Assembly: GCA_017989935.1 (NCBI GenBank)
Contig: JAGNOY010000090.1
Coordinates: forward strand, 1-7,419
Reading direction: 5' to 3'
Origin: Chitinophagaceae bacterium
GTDB taxonomy: Bacteria; Bacteroidota; Bacteroidia; Chitinophagales; Chitinophagaceae
DNA length: 7,419 bases
Under the pieces are notes generated by a model, which was given only the letters and a program-made list of their open reading frames with translations, was not told where the DNA came from and ran no database searches. A program made the translations under genes and the position numbers. Positions 1 to 6,557 of the stretch are shown here, in pieces; position 1 is the first letter of the stretch, and every line of letters starts with the position of its first letter.

Positions 1-101
1 GTTGCACCTGTTGGGTTGATACCAATATTTTGCGCATACAAATTTGTACTGATAATAAAAAGTGCGCTTATGAAAAAATAAATAAATTTTAATGTTTGCA
101 T
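1..101 (-). CDS. N-terminus of an exported protein (partial, cut by window edge)
   Basis: Only the first 33 codons are present; the gene continues beyond the left edge. The ATG is at 99-101. The peptide starts MQTLKFIYFF and continues with a hydrophobic stretch to ...STNLYA, then QNIGINPTGA. This is a standard Sec signal peptide with one Lys near the start, a core of about 15 residues, and a likely signal peptidase I cut after YA, before Gln24. The mature start NIGINPTGA resembles the opening of a very common class of Bacteroidota surface proteins, in which a 'VGIN(P/A)TGA' stretch is followed by a statement-like 'MLDI.S...G.L.PR' region and often a tail-fibre-like or peptidase S74-type C-terminus. 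That family link is from memory of the class and cannot be confirmed on 10 mature residues. It lies on the same strand as, and downstream of, the large repeat protein gene, but that gene's terminator and a separate candidate promoter lie between them, so it is probably its own unit. Confidence 0.8.
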   Translation of the reverse strand, partial: MQTLKFIYFFISALFIISTNLYAQNIGINPTGA

Positions 102-162
102 AATTTAATAATTTAAATAAGGTTTGAATTGAATAATTATTGGTCATTTGCTTTTAACAACA

Positions 163-170
163 CAAATGTA
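163..170 (-). promoter_or_regulatory. Candidate Bacteroidota -7 promoter element for the left-edge gene
   Basis: Read on the minus strand, the site is TACATTTG, an exact match to the TAnnTTTG -7 consensus of Bacteroidota sigma-ABfr promoters. It lies about 61 bp upstream of the ATG at 99-101 and downstream of the terminator of the preceding gene, which is where a promoter would be expected. No clean TTG/TTTG -33 box is seen 19-21 bp upstream on the minus strand, so the call rests on the -7 element and its position. Confidence 0.45.
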
Positions 171-280
171 CCTGCCCTAAAAAGCTATTTTAACCTCACT
201 TTATATTTGGTAGTGATTGGGGGATATTTGGCGATGTTGGGTTTTAATATGGCTAATAATTAATTCATAGAAATTAGTAT

Positions 281-313
281 AAATAAAAAAGCCACTTCGT
301 GATGAAGTGGCTT
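281..313 (-). terminator. Rho-independent terminator of the repeat-protein gene
   Basis: The arms GCCACTTC (291-298) and GAAGTGGC (304-311) form a perfect 8-bp stem around a 5-nt loop. Two more A-T pairs extend it to 289-313. On the minus strand the stem is followed directly by TTTTTTATTT (complement of 281-290). The hairpin begins about 20 nt after the TAA stop at 334-336. The T-tract exists only on the minus-strand side, so termination serves the minus-strand gene; the plus-strand side has no U-run. Confidence 0.9.
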
Positions 314-333
314 CCTTATACATAAAACAAGAT

Positions 334-558
334 TTACTTTTTCTCTAATTTTATGATATACATAGGTTGATTGGGTTGCAGAATTCGAACAATATAATTA
401 CCCCTTTGAAGAGTATTTAAGGCTATAAAATTTGATTGACTTAACTCCTGCTTTATTAAAGTATTACCTAGCATATCCACTATGTCAATACTACAATTTT
501 CATATTCAGTCAAGGTAACATGGACCCCATCGGTAGTTGGATTTGGATATAATTGCGG
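334..558 (-). other. T9SS type A C-terminal sorting domain (within the repeat protein)
   Basis: This covers residues about 1163-1236 of the protein numbered from the upstream ATG. It starts PQLYPNPTTDGVHVTL, the usual YPNP opening of the family, followed by alternating beta strands (SIDIVDMLGNTL, a DxxGr/N-like turn), RGNYIVRI (the common 'l..G.Y.v.i' motif), and a final strand ending IIKLEKK. Length and motif order are those of the type A sorting signal, which is removed at the outer membrane when the cargo is attached or released. Confidence 0.9.
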
Positions 559-3500
559 AACTACATTGAATTCATCACAATGTATAGACTTTACTGGAGA
601 GTAGGTAAAACTGCCATCCAAATCAATTTGTTTGAGTCTAAAATAATTGCCTTGATTTGTTGCTTTCATCACTTCAAATTGATAATCATTCTTACTATTC
701 GAGATGCCAGCACCCACTAGCTCTCCCACCTTAACCCAATGAGTTGCATCAACACTTTGTTCGATTTCAAATAGTGAATTATTCATTTCATAGGTTGTGG
801 TCCACGAAAGATTGACAACATCATGCTTACATGCTACATCAAATTGCTGTAAGGTAATGGGCAATGGCATATTAGTACATAAAAGACTAACCTCCTGAGG
901 GGAATTACAACCACTATAATTTCCAAAAATAGATGCTGTTGCACCCCATGGCCCACTTAAGTAATCACACACAGCTTTCACTTGACAAACCGCCAACTGT
1001 AAATTATTCTGAATACTCAAATTTCCACCTATACTTACTGTATGATTCAATGAGTGAATATTAGCTAGTAATGGATTGGAATTTATTGTTAAATTTCCAT
1101 TGACAAAACCGAGACTTTGCATCCCTATTAAAGATGTCAACTTCGTATTAGAGGAAATAGATACATTACCATTGATACCAATCGGATTAAAGCCAGCCAT
1201 CGAAGGCAATACCGAATTATAATCTATAATAACATCTTGCGTAACGTCCGTCACATGGCTCAAGGCTGAAATATTAGTCAATGAGTCATTGAGTGTGATT
1301 TTTAAATTACCAGAAATGATAGTTCCAAAATTGCCTAGACCGTTTAAAGTTTTCAAGCGATGGTTATATTCAATTCTTAAGTCACCTGTCATTGATGCCA
1401 ATCCATTTAAACCTGTAAGATTTTCTAAAATATTACAACCCAAAATGGATAAGCCTCCGGTGTGATTTATATTTTGAAGTCCATTCAAACTCAGTAAGCT
1501 ATCACAACTATACAACATAAACTGTCCTGATACCGAAGTAAGATTAGTGAGTGCTGATACATTTTTTAATCGATTGGCCCATCCAATTTGAAAGTGCCCA
1601 TCTACTGTTTGTAAACTATTGAAACCTTCCATACTTTGCAACTGTGCGTTTCCTCCTTGATTGTAATCGACACCTAAACCACCGATGTAGGTTACATTAT
1701 TTAATCCGTAAAAATTAACCATGCTACTATAACCGGCATAAAATCCTTCATTCAATGTAGTGATACCTTGTAACCCATCTAAATCTTGTATCCCATAACA
1801 TTCGATAATACTTAATCCATTCATATAGGCTAATCCATTAAAGCCTTGCATATCTTGAATATTATGCAAGTGGCGAATTTGCAAATAACCCTTAATGGAA
1901 TCTAAATTCGGAATACCACTAAAACTTGTCATTGGCATACCATCTAAAATCATGTTTCTTCCAATCTTTTGCAAACCCGCAAATCCATTTAGGTTCTGAA
2001 CATTTACGTTATAGTACAACGCAAAATCTTGTCCTACCTCCGTCAGATTATACATATAATTCACATTTTGCAGGGCGATGTTTTGCGAAATATCAAGGGA
2101 GCTATCTATTTTAATTACATTATGCAAACCATTTAACGACAGCAAATTAGGGCAACTATTGATGGTTAAATTTCCTTTGACAAATTGAAGTTGTGTTAAC
2201 GGAGCAAGATTTGTTATGTTATTTCCTGTAATCGTCATAGAGCCATTTACCGTATTACAATTTGGATATTGTAAAGGAAAATTGTCAATATCATTTTGCG
2301 TATAAAAAGTAATGCCTCCTTGCAAACATTGTGGGCATGAAATTTCTACTTCAGAACGTGTATTGCAACCAACAGCATTATTGCTAATAAACGCGATATT
2401 ATTGTGGTTTACTAAATAAGCACAAAGGAAGTTGGAGTTGCATACAGAAAGCACAGGATTGTCTTGTATTCTTAAAAAGTTAACAGTATTGGGGTTTAAA
2501 TTCTCAATGCCTGAAATTGAATTGAGAACATCATTATTGTAAATTAGCAAATCTCCATTTTGTGAATAATTTGGATTCACCGTAATTGCTGTCAGGTTGG
2601 ATAATGCATGTATATTTTGCAAATTAGAATTATAGGTGATAATCAATGAAGAACCAACACTTTGCAGATTATCTAAACCATTTAAATTAATGAGGTTGTT
2701 ATTATGTGAAATGTACAATGAACCACCTGTCGCCGAAACGCCCGAAAGGCTATCCAAATTAGTAAGCAGAGGATTAGAATAAATACCTAATGCATCAGAA
2801 ATGGTGGAAAGGTTTTGAAGCCCGTTCAAATTAGTAAGTGCAATATTATTTTCAATAACTAAAGCATGAACCGAGACCAAATTATGCAAAGCAGACAAGG
2901 ATGTTAATGAACTATCCTTATTTAAATGTAATTGTCCACCAATGCTGGTTATGTTTTCAAATCCATGCAAATTGATAAGATTCTTACTTTCAAAAATATT
3001 TACATCATGAGTCACTTGTGTGATTCCCGAAAAACCATGTAGATCAACTAACCCGTCGCAATGATCAACTTGCAAAGAGCCAGTTATAGCAGTTAATCCT
3101 AACAAGCCATTGGTATTTTGAAGTCTTTTGTTATATAACAATACCAGATTATGTAGTTTATGAATATTGTTTAACCCATTCAAATTTTGAAGGGAGTCAC
3201 ATGCTTCAATTTGGAGGTCGTTCCCAATTTTCTGTAAAGAACTTAAAAAAGAAATTCCTTCTAATCGCGTATTGGCTGCAATTACCAAATCATGTCCAAC
3301 TGAGTCGATTTGATTTAAGCCCGTTATATTATTAAGATAAAAATTTGCATACAACCTAAAATCATTTCCAACATAAATATTTCCTGAAAACCCATTGATG
3401 GTGCTCAACGAAGTATCTGAAATGACAAAATCATGTCCGATAGTGAGCGCATGTGAAAATCCAGCAAGAAGGTTCATCGTATGATTAGAAGTCACCTTCA

Positions 3501-4020
3501 AGTCATGAGCAACCGTTGCTAAATTACTAAATGCATTTATTCCAGATAATGCCACGTTAAATTCAATGTTGAATGAACCTCCGATATTTTGAAGACCATT
3601 AAAACCTGTTATGGTAGTTATCGAAGAGCAATGATCTATACTAAAATCATTACCTACAGCATTCAAATTATTTAAACCTGAAATACTTGGTAAGGCGTTG
3701 CAATTATTTATGGCCAATGTCCCTCCCACATATTGCAAACTATTTAACCCTGAGATATTCGTGAGTAAAGGATTATTTAATAAAATAAGATTGCCACCAA
3801 TATAAGTGAGATTTGAAAGTCCATTAAGATTTGTAATATCTGCACCAGAAACTGTAACTCCTCCCAATACTTGAGTGCAAGACCCGTAATTGCTATTAAA
3901 ATTATCTATGTCTGCTTGAGTCCCGAAAGTGATTCCATTGGATAAACATTGCGCAGATGCAACTGTCGTCAAATAAAAGAAAGAAATAGTTAAGAAAATA
4001 ATACGTTTAATTTTATACAT
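334..4020 (-). CDS. Giant cell-surface leucine-rich-repeat / receptor L-domain-like protein with T9SS type A sorting domain
   Basis: The protein is 1228 aa from the ATG at 4018-4020, chosen because MYKIKRIIFLTISFF...VASA|Q is an ideal signal peptide. An ATG 8 codons upstream (4042-4044; residue numbers here count from it) adds MFAFKTSI and lies inside a promoter-like element. Order: signal peptide (9-31); solenoid module 1 (33-570) and module 2 (573-1056), each made of 23-25-residue units with a GL/GF-x-x-L core followed by a G-G/N/H-x-L-x-I strand; a beta-sandwich-like linker (about 1061-1153) with the Bacteroidota hallmarks LSWTT...EMNN.LFEIEQS and FRLKQIDLDG; a C-terminal sorting domain (about 1163-1236) with YPNPT at 1166-1170 and a basic end KLEKK. 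I count about 19 units in module 1 and 17 in module 2. Known of the families: T9SS type A domains direct export across the outer membrane and surface attachment; receptor L-domain/LRR solenoids bind proteins or glycans. Inference: a surface adhesin or recognition protein; ligand unknown. Confidence 0.88.
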   Translation of the reverse strand: MYKIKRIIFLTISFFYLTTVASAQCLSNGITFGTQADIDNFNSNYGSCTQVLGGVTVSGADITNLNGLSNLTYIGGNLILLNNPLLTNISGLNSLQYVGGTLAINNCNALPSISGLNNLNAVGNDFSIDHCSSITTITGFNGLQNIGGSFNIEFNVALSGINAFSNLATVAHDLKVTSNHTMNLLAGFSHALTIGHDFVISDTSLSTINGFSGNIYVGNDFRLYANFYLNNITGLNQIDSVGHDLVIAANTRLEGISFLSSLQKIGNDLQIEACDSLQNLNGLNNIHKLHNLVLLYNKRLQNTNGLLGLTAITGSLQVDHCDGLVDLHGFSGITQVTHDVNIFESKNLINLHGFENITSIGGQLHLNKDSSLTSLSALHNLVSVHALVIENNIALTNLNGLQNLSTISDALGIYSNPLLTNLDSLSGVSATGGSLYISHNNNLINLNGLDNLQSVGSSLIITYNSNLQNIHALSNLTAITVNPNYSQNGDLLIYNNDVLNSISGIENLNPNTVNFLRIQDNPVLSVCNSNFLCAYLVNHNNIAFISNNAVGCNTRSEVEISCPQCLQGGITFYTQNDIDNFPLQYPNCNTVNGSMTITGNNITNLAPLTQLQFVKGNLTINSCPNLLSLNGLHNVIKIDSSLDISQNIALQNVNYMYNLTEVGQDFALYYNVNVQNLNGFAGLQKIGRNMILDGMPMTSFSGIPNLDSIKGYLQIRHLHNIQDMQGFNGLAYMNGLSIIECYGIQDLDGLQGITTLNEGFYAGYSSMVNFYGLNNVTYIGGLGVDYNQGGNAQLQSMEGFNSLQTVDGHFQIGWANRLKNVSALTNLTSVSGQFMLYSCDSLLSLNGLQNINHTGGLSILGCNILENLTGLNGLASMTGDLRIEYNHRLKTLNGLGNFGTIISGNLKITLNDSLTNISALSHVTDVTQDVIIDYNSVLPSMAGFNPIGINGNVSISSNTKLTSLIGMQSLGFVNGNLTINSNPLLANIHSLNHTVSIGGNLSIQNNLQLAVCQVKAVCDYLSGPWGATASIFGNYSGCNSPQEVSLLCTNMPLPITLQQFDVACKHDVVNLSWTTTYEMNNSLFEIEQSVDATHWVKVGELVGAGISNSKNDYQFEVMKATNQGNYFRLKQIDLDGSFTYSPVKSIHCDEFNVVPQLYPNPTTDGVHVTLTEYENCSIDIVDMLGNTLIKQELSQSNFIALNTLQRGNYIVRILQPNQPMYIIKLEKK
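586..864 (-). other. Beta-sandwich-like linker before the sorting domain
   Basis: This covers residues about 1061-1153. It opens LPITLQQFDV and contains NLSWTTTYEMNNSLFEIEQS, then GAGISNS and FRLKQIDLDGSF. This is the recurrent 'PLPV.L..F.a......v.L.W.t..E.nn..FeIer' segment placed just before T9SS domains in many Bacteroidota proteins, probably a fibronectin-III-like fold that spaces the cargo from the anchor. The fold assignment is inference; the motif match is seen. Confidence 0.7.
877..2328 (-). repeat. Solenoid module 2 (about 17 LRR-like units with Cys caps)
   Basis: This covers residues 573-1056. The N-cap starts CLQGGITFYTQNDIDNF, with C573 and C596 spaced 23 apart. About 17 units of 23-25 residues follow, for example GLHNV, GFAGL, GFNGL, GLQGI, GLNNV, GFNSL, ALTNL, GLQNI, GLNGL, ALSHV. 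The C-cap has C1020-x5-C1026-x-YL, then GCN (C1046), EV and C1056. Order and cysteine spacing match module 1. At the DNA level this is a diverged repeat of roughly 72 bp; no unit is identical to its neighbour. Confidence 0.8.
2335..3948 (-). repeat. Solenoid module 1 (about 19 LRR-like units with Cys caps)
   Basis: This covers residues 33-570. The N-cap starts CLSNGITFGTQADIDNF, with C33 and C56 spaced 23 apart. About 19 units follow, marked by GLSNL, GLNSL, GLNNL, GFNGL and so on at steps of 23-25 residues. The last interval, between ALSNL and GIENL, is lengthened to about 32 by a NPNYSQNG insertion. The C-cap has C535-x5-C541-x-YL, GCN (C560), EV and C570. It is about 54 residues longer than module 2, which equals roughly two extra units. 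Confidence 0.8.
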
Positions 4021-4037
4021 GATACTTGTTTTGAAGG

Positions 4038-4045
4038 CAAACATA
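4038..4045 (-). promoter_or_regulatory. Candidate -7 promoter element of the repeat-protein gene
   Basis: The minus strand reads TATGTTTG here, an exact TAnnTTTG match. It contains the upstream in-frame ATG (4042-4044) and ends 17 nt before the ATG at 4018-4020. If it is used, transcription would begin downstream of the first ATG and only the second ATG could serve as start, giving a leader of about 10 nt. No convincing -33 box is seen. Confidence 0.45.
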
Positions 4046-4106
4046 GTTTCATGAATTTTCCTAGATCACTTGAATTGGCAGATGGTTAACTTTTCATCCT
4101 GAAATG

Positions 4107-4142
4107 TAGATTTGAATTTATATTCGGCAAAAATTAAATCTA
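4107..4142 (-). other. AT-rich imperfect inverted repeat just after the kinase stop codon
   Basis: TAGATTT (4107-4113) and AATTT (4115-4119) pair with AAATT (4131-4135) and AAATCTA (4136-4142), leaving G4114 bulged and an 11-nt loop. It starts 4 nt after the TAA stop (4147-4149) on the minus strand. There is no following T-tract and the stem is entirely weak apart from one G-C pair, so it is not a convincing intrinsic terminator. It might be a mild attenuator or 3'-end stabiliser, or may reflect AT richness only. Confidence 0.3.
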
Positions 4143-4146
4143 TTGA

Positions 4147-6330
4147 TTACACCACCTCAGGTAAGTAAATCTCAACCCGAGTACCTTGTGCATTCCCATT
4201 TCCATCAACCTTATCGATAATTTTCACAATATCAGCTTCAGCAATAGACGGATTCAAAATTTTTAAACGAGATGCCGTGATCTGCAACCCCATAGAATGA
4301 TGGGATTTCTTTGATACCTTCTTCAATGTGGCTGCAAATGCACGACCTACCCCATCATCATCAATGCTGCATATAAAATGGTCATCACAATCTTGTATGT
4401 AAATTTTCACTCGCCCCTCACCTTCTTTATGCATCAAGCCATGACAAATGGCATTTTCAACATAGGGTTGCAATATTAACGGTGGAATTTTAATATCATC
4501 CAAAATAATCGAATCATCCCATCCCAGATCATAGGTGAATCGATTTGCAAAACGCAATTGCTCCATATCAACATATAACTTCAGCGTATCTAACTCATCT
4601 TGCAAACTAATTAATTTATGCTGCGAATTCTCAAGTACCTGTCGCATCAATTTTGAGTACTTGCTTAAATATTGAGACGCTTCTAAACTATTATTATTCA
4701 AAATAAAACTATTCACAGCATTCATCGAATTAAACATAAAATGAGGATTCATCTGCGCACTATAAGTCGCCAATTTCCCTTCAAGAATCTCTACTTCATA
4801 ACGTTGCTTCTCTAAGTTATTTCGTTGTCGTTGCTTATTTCGTTGCCAATAATAAAATATTCCAGCTAACAATAATCCAATTCCAAATAATGAATAAATA
4901 AATGCATTTCTCAATTGCTGATATTTCTGTAAGGCATTCAACTTATCTATTACAACACGCTGTTTTTCTTTCTCAACTTTCTGACGATCAATTTCTGCCT
5001 CTCTCTTTTCAATCACCACTTCATTTAACTCATTTTTCTTAAATAACAATTCATTCGAGGTCGACAATAACATTTTGTCTTTATTCAACAGGCCAATCTG
5101 ATGCGTTCGTTGCTCTTCTTCTAATTTCTTTTTCAACAAGCTCGTTGCTTGCTGGGCAATCACCAATTTCTTTTGCTGATTCTCTTTATCCAATTGCCCA
5201 ATTGTTTTTTCCTTTTGTGCAGTTTCATATTTTGTTTGCAATTCTGAATATGAATTATCATATCGCCTATTAAATGACAAAATCATATTCGATCTAATAG
5301 AATCTATCATCTCCATGACTTTATTCCCTTCATTCTTTTTCAAATAAATACCTGCCAAGGAATAATATTTTTCAATTCTAAACTCCTCAAAATCTGGAAT
5401 CGACACATCTAAGATGGACGCTCTTGCATAGCGTTCAGCATCTGCTAGATTATTCTGACGTAAACTATTTTGAACTAAATAATTATATGCCAAATAAATC
5501 TCTCTAAAACATCCAGCCTTCTTTCCAGATTCGATGGCCTTCAACAAATACTTCTCCGACAAAGTATCATTTCGCTCCTCTCCAGAATAAAACAAGCCTA
5601 AAGAAAAATAAACACTCAATAACGATACTTCATCATCTTGTTTCTTTGAATACTCTTCACACTTTAAGGCATAATCCATCATTTCTTTCCTACTATACTT
5701 TTCACCTTTCAAGGTTTTTAGCAATTGGCAAGTAAATTTAATTCTGTAAAATTTAGGTTGATAAAAATCCAATTCTGAAGCAGGAATCAATGCTTGCACT
5801 CTTTCTAAATCTGCCAATCCTTTATCGGGTTGACGAACAAACAAATAACCAGCCAATAAGCCAAGTTCTGCCGAAATATGATCCTTAGAACTACCAATTT
5901 TTAGAGCTAAATCCCTAGCAGTCACAAACATTTTATTGGCTTCAGTAAACTTTATTTTTTTAGAATAATTAAACCCTTTAGTTAAATAAAGCTTCAACCT
6001 AATTAATGAATCAAGATAAGTGCTTTCCTCTTGAAGTAACTTATCACAAACCAAATTACTCTCCTCATTTAGCCCTTTTACGCCTTGTAAACTACCGTAA
6101 ATTGAATACAAAATAACATAATCGGTATACGCCTTTCTATTTTTCGCAGCCTGTGCATCATGTAATAAAAGCTGCTCTTTTTCTAACAAATATGGCTTCG
6201 TATAAAAATCATTTATTTCTTTATAGATCTCACCTTGCTGATTAATTGACTTTGCAAGTTTATACTGACTTAATAAAATAGCAGTTTGTTGTCCATACAC
6301 AAAAAATTGCGAACAAAGCAACAACAACAT
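4147..6330 (-). CDS. TPR-containing sensor histidine kinase, LytS/YehU-type (His_kinase + HATPase_c)
   Basis: The protein is about 727 aa and complete at the C-terminus. Residue numbers count from the TTG at 6334-6336, two codons before the first ATG (6328-6330). Order: a short hydrophobic leader ending FFVYG|Q (to 16); a helical TPR-like sensor region (about 20-350), predicted periplasmic; a long charged coiled coil (about 365-475); one membrane span (about 476-496, followed by basic QRNKQRQR, so the C-terminus is inside); a His_kinase domain with MNPHFMFNS, phosphoacceptor H532; an HATPase_c domain with N-box PYVENAICHG (N628), G1 box DDDGVGR (659-665), G2-like box SMGLQITASRL (681-691), and the final strand GTRVEIYLP. 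All key residues are intact, so it should be active. Family members usually phosphorylate a LytTR response regulator; none is in the window, so this kinase is an orphan here. The signal is unknown. The start is uncertain: with the first ATG the leader has no basic n-region. Confidence 0.92.
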   Translation of the reverse strand: MLLLLCSQFFVYGQQTAILLSQYKLAKSINQQGEIYKEINDFYTKPYLLEKEQLLLHDAQAAKNRKAYTDYVILYSIYGSLQGVKGLNEESNLVCDKLLQEESTYLDSLIRLKLYLTKGFNYSKKIKFTEANKMFVTARDLALKIGSSKDHISAELGLLAGYLFVRQPDKGLADLERVQALIPASELDFYQPKFYRIKFTCQLLKTLKGEKYSRKEMMDYALKCEEYSKKQDDEVSLLSVYFSLGLFYSGEERNDTLSEKYLLKAIESGKKAGCFREIYLAYNYLVQNSLRQNNLADAERYARASILDVSIPDFEEFRIEKYYSLAGIYLKKNEGNKVMEMIDSIRSNMILSFNRRYDNSYSELQTKYETAQKEKTIGQLDKENQQKKLVIAQQATSLLKKKLEEEQRTHQIGLLNKDKMLLSTSNELLFKKNELNEVVIEKREAEIDRQKVEKEKQRVVIDKLNALQKYQQLRNAFIYSLFGIGLLLAGIFYYWQRNKQRQRNNLEKQRYEVEILEGKLATYSAQMNPHFMFNSMNAVNSFILNNNSLEASQYLSKYSKLMRQVLENSQHKLISLQDELDTLKLYVDMEQLRFANRFTYDLGWDDSIILDDIKIPPLILQPYVENAICHGLMHKEGEGRVKIYIQDCDDHFICSIDDDGVGRAFAATLKKVSKKSHHSMGLQITASRLKILNPSIAEADIVKIIDKVDGNGNAQGTRVEIYLPEVV

Positions 6331-6375
6331 AACCAAACTATATTTACCGAAATTAATAATTCGTATTTTTAACCG

Positions 6376-6383
6376 CTAAGATA
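6376..6383 (-). promoter_or_regulatory. Weak candidate -7 element for the kinase gene
   Basis: The minus strand reads TATCTTAG, matching TAnnTTTG at all but one fixed position. It is the best match I found in the divergent region on this strand and has no visible -33 box. It lies 45 bp upstream of the first ATG, or 18 bp upstream of an in-frame ATT (6355-6357), the same distance seen between the candidate -7 elements and start codons of the two neighbouring genes. Confidence 0.25.
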
Positions 6384-6408
6384 ATACTTGAACTATGAAT
6401 AGATAAAA

Positions 6409-6426
6409 AAGAATATTGAAATTCTT
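6409..6426. promoter_or_regulatory. Inverted repeat AAGAAT-N6-ATTCTT in the divergent intergenic region
   Basis: This is a perfect 6-bp dyad with a 6-bp spacer, upstream of both the kinase and the plus-strand gene. Half-site length and spacing fit a dimeric regulator's operator, but AT-rich DNA yields such dyads by chance and no regulator is encoded in the window. Confidence 0.2.
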
Positions 6427-6479
6427 CTAACAGGATAGCTAAGATGTCGATACAACTAGGTGAAATAACAACTTAACAA

Positions 6480-6557
6480 ATGAAACTTAATCAATACGTG
6501 CTTGCAATACTTTTTATTTCAATTCAGTGTTACTTTCGCAGAAATATTCTTCCATAG
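6480..6557 (+). CDS. Possible 25-aa leader peptide overlapping the next start codon
   Basis: ATG at 6480 and TAG at 6555-6557 give 25 residues, starting MKLNQYVLAILFISIQC and ending YFRRNILP. The first 17 residues look like a short hydrophobic signal sequence. The stop overlaps the GTG start of the following gene by one base (TAGTG), the arrangement typical of translational coupling. Against it: the best plus-strand promoter-like element (6531-6538) lies inside this ORF, there is no ribosome binding site directly ahead of it, and an ORF this short arises easily by chance. It could be a real leader peptide, a remnant start, or nothing. Confidence 0.2.
   Translation: MKLNQYVLAILFISIQCYFRRNILP
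6531..6538 (+). promoter_or_regulatory. Candidate -7 promoter element of the DUF3298-like gene
   Basis: TACTTTCG matches TAnnTTTG with one mismatch (C for the third T), and sits in the context TTACTTTCGCA. It ends 18 bp before the GTG at 6557, nearly the same spacing as the candidate element of the repeat-protein gene. The nearest TTG (6502-6504) is 26 bp upstream, too far for a normal -33 box. Confidence 0.35.

Noticed and set aside
202..209. TATATTTG on the plus strand, an exact TAnnTTTG match
   Set aside because: The only plus-strand frame after it is a 9-codon ORF (MLGFNMANN), and the next gene in that direction is antisense, so it is probably a chance match in AT-rich DNA.
1926..2114. 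62-codon open frame on the plus strand
   Set aside because: It lies entirely antisense within the repeat-protein gene, has no signal or domain, and its composition is explained by the repeat codons read backwards.
877..3948. Regular DNA periodicity that could suggest a CRISPR or satellite array
   Set aside because: The period is about 72 bp, units are diverged in sequence, and the whole stretch is one open frame encoding protein repeats.
4021..4044. Upstream ATG of the repeat protein (adds MFAFKTSI)
   Set aside because: It lengthens the signal peptide awkwardly and lies within a -7 promoter-like element; the second ATG gives a better signal peptide.
3985..4051. Minus-strand small frame starting ATGAAACTATG near the repeat-protein start
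   Set aside because: It encodes about 20 residues (MKLCLPSKQV...) out of frame with the signal peptide and overlaps it fully; no independent support.
4107..4142. Inverted repeat after the kinase stop as a rho-independent terminator
   Set aside because: The stem is almost all A-T and no T-tract follows on the minus strand, so I list it only as an inverted repeat.
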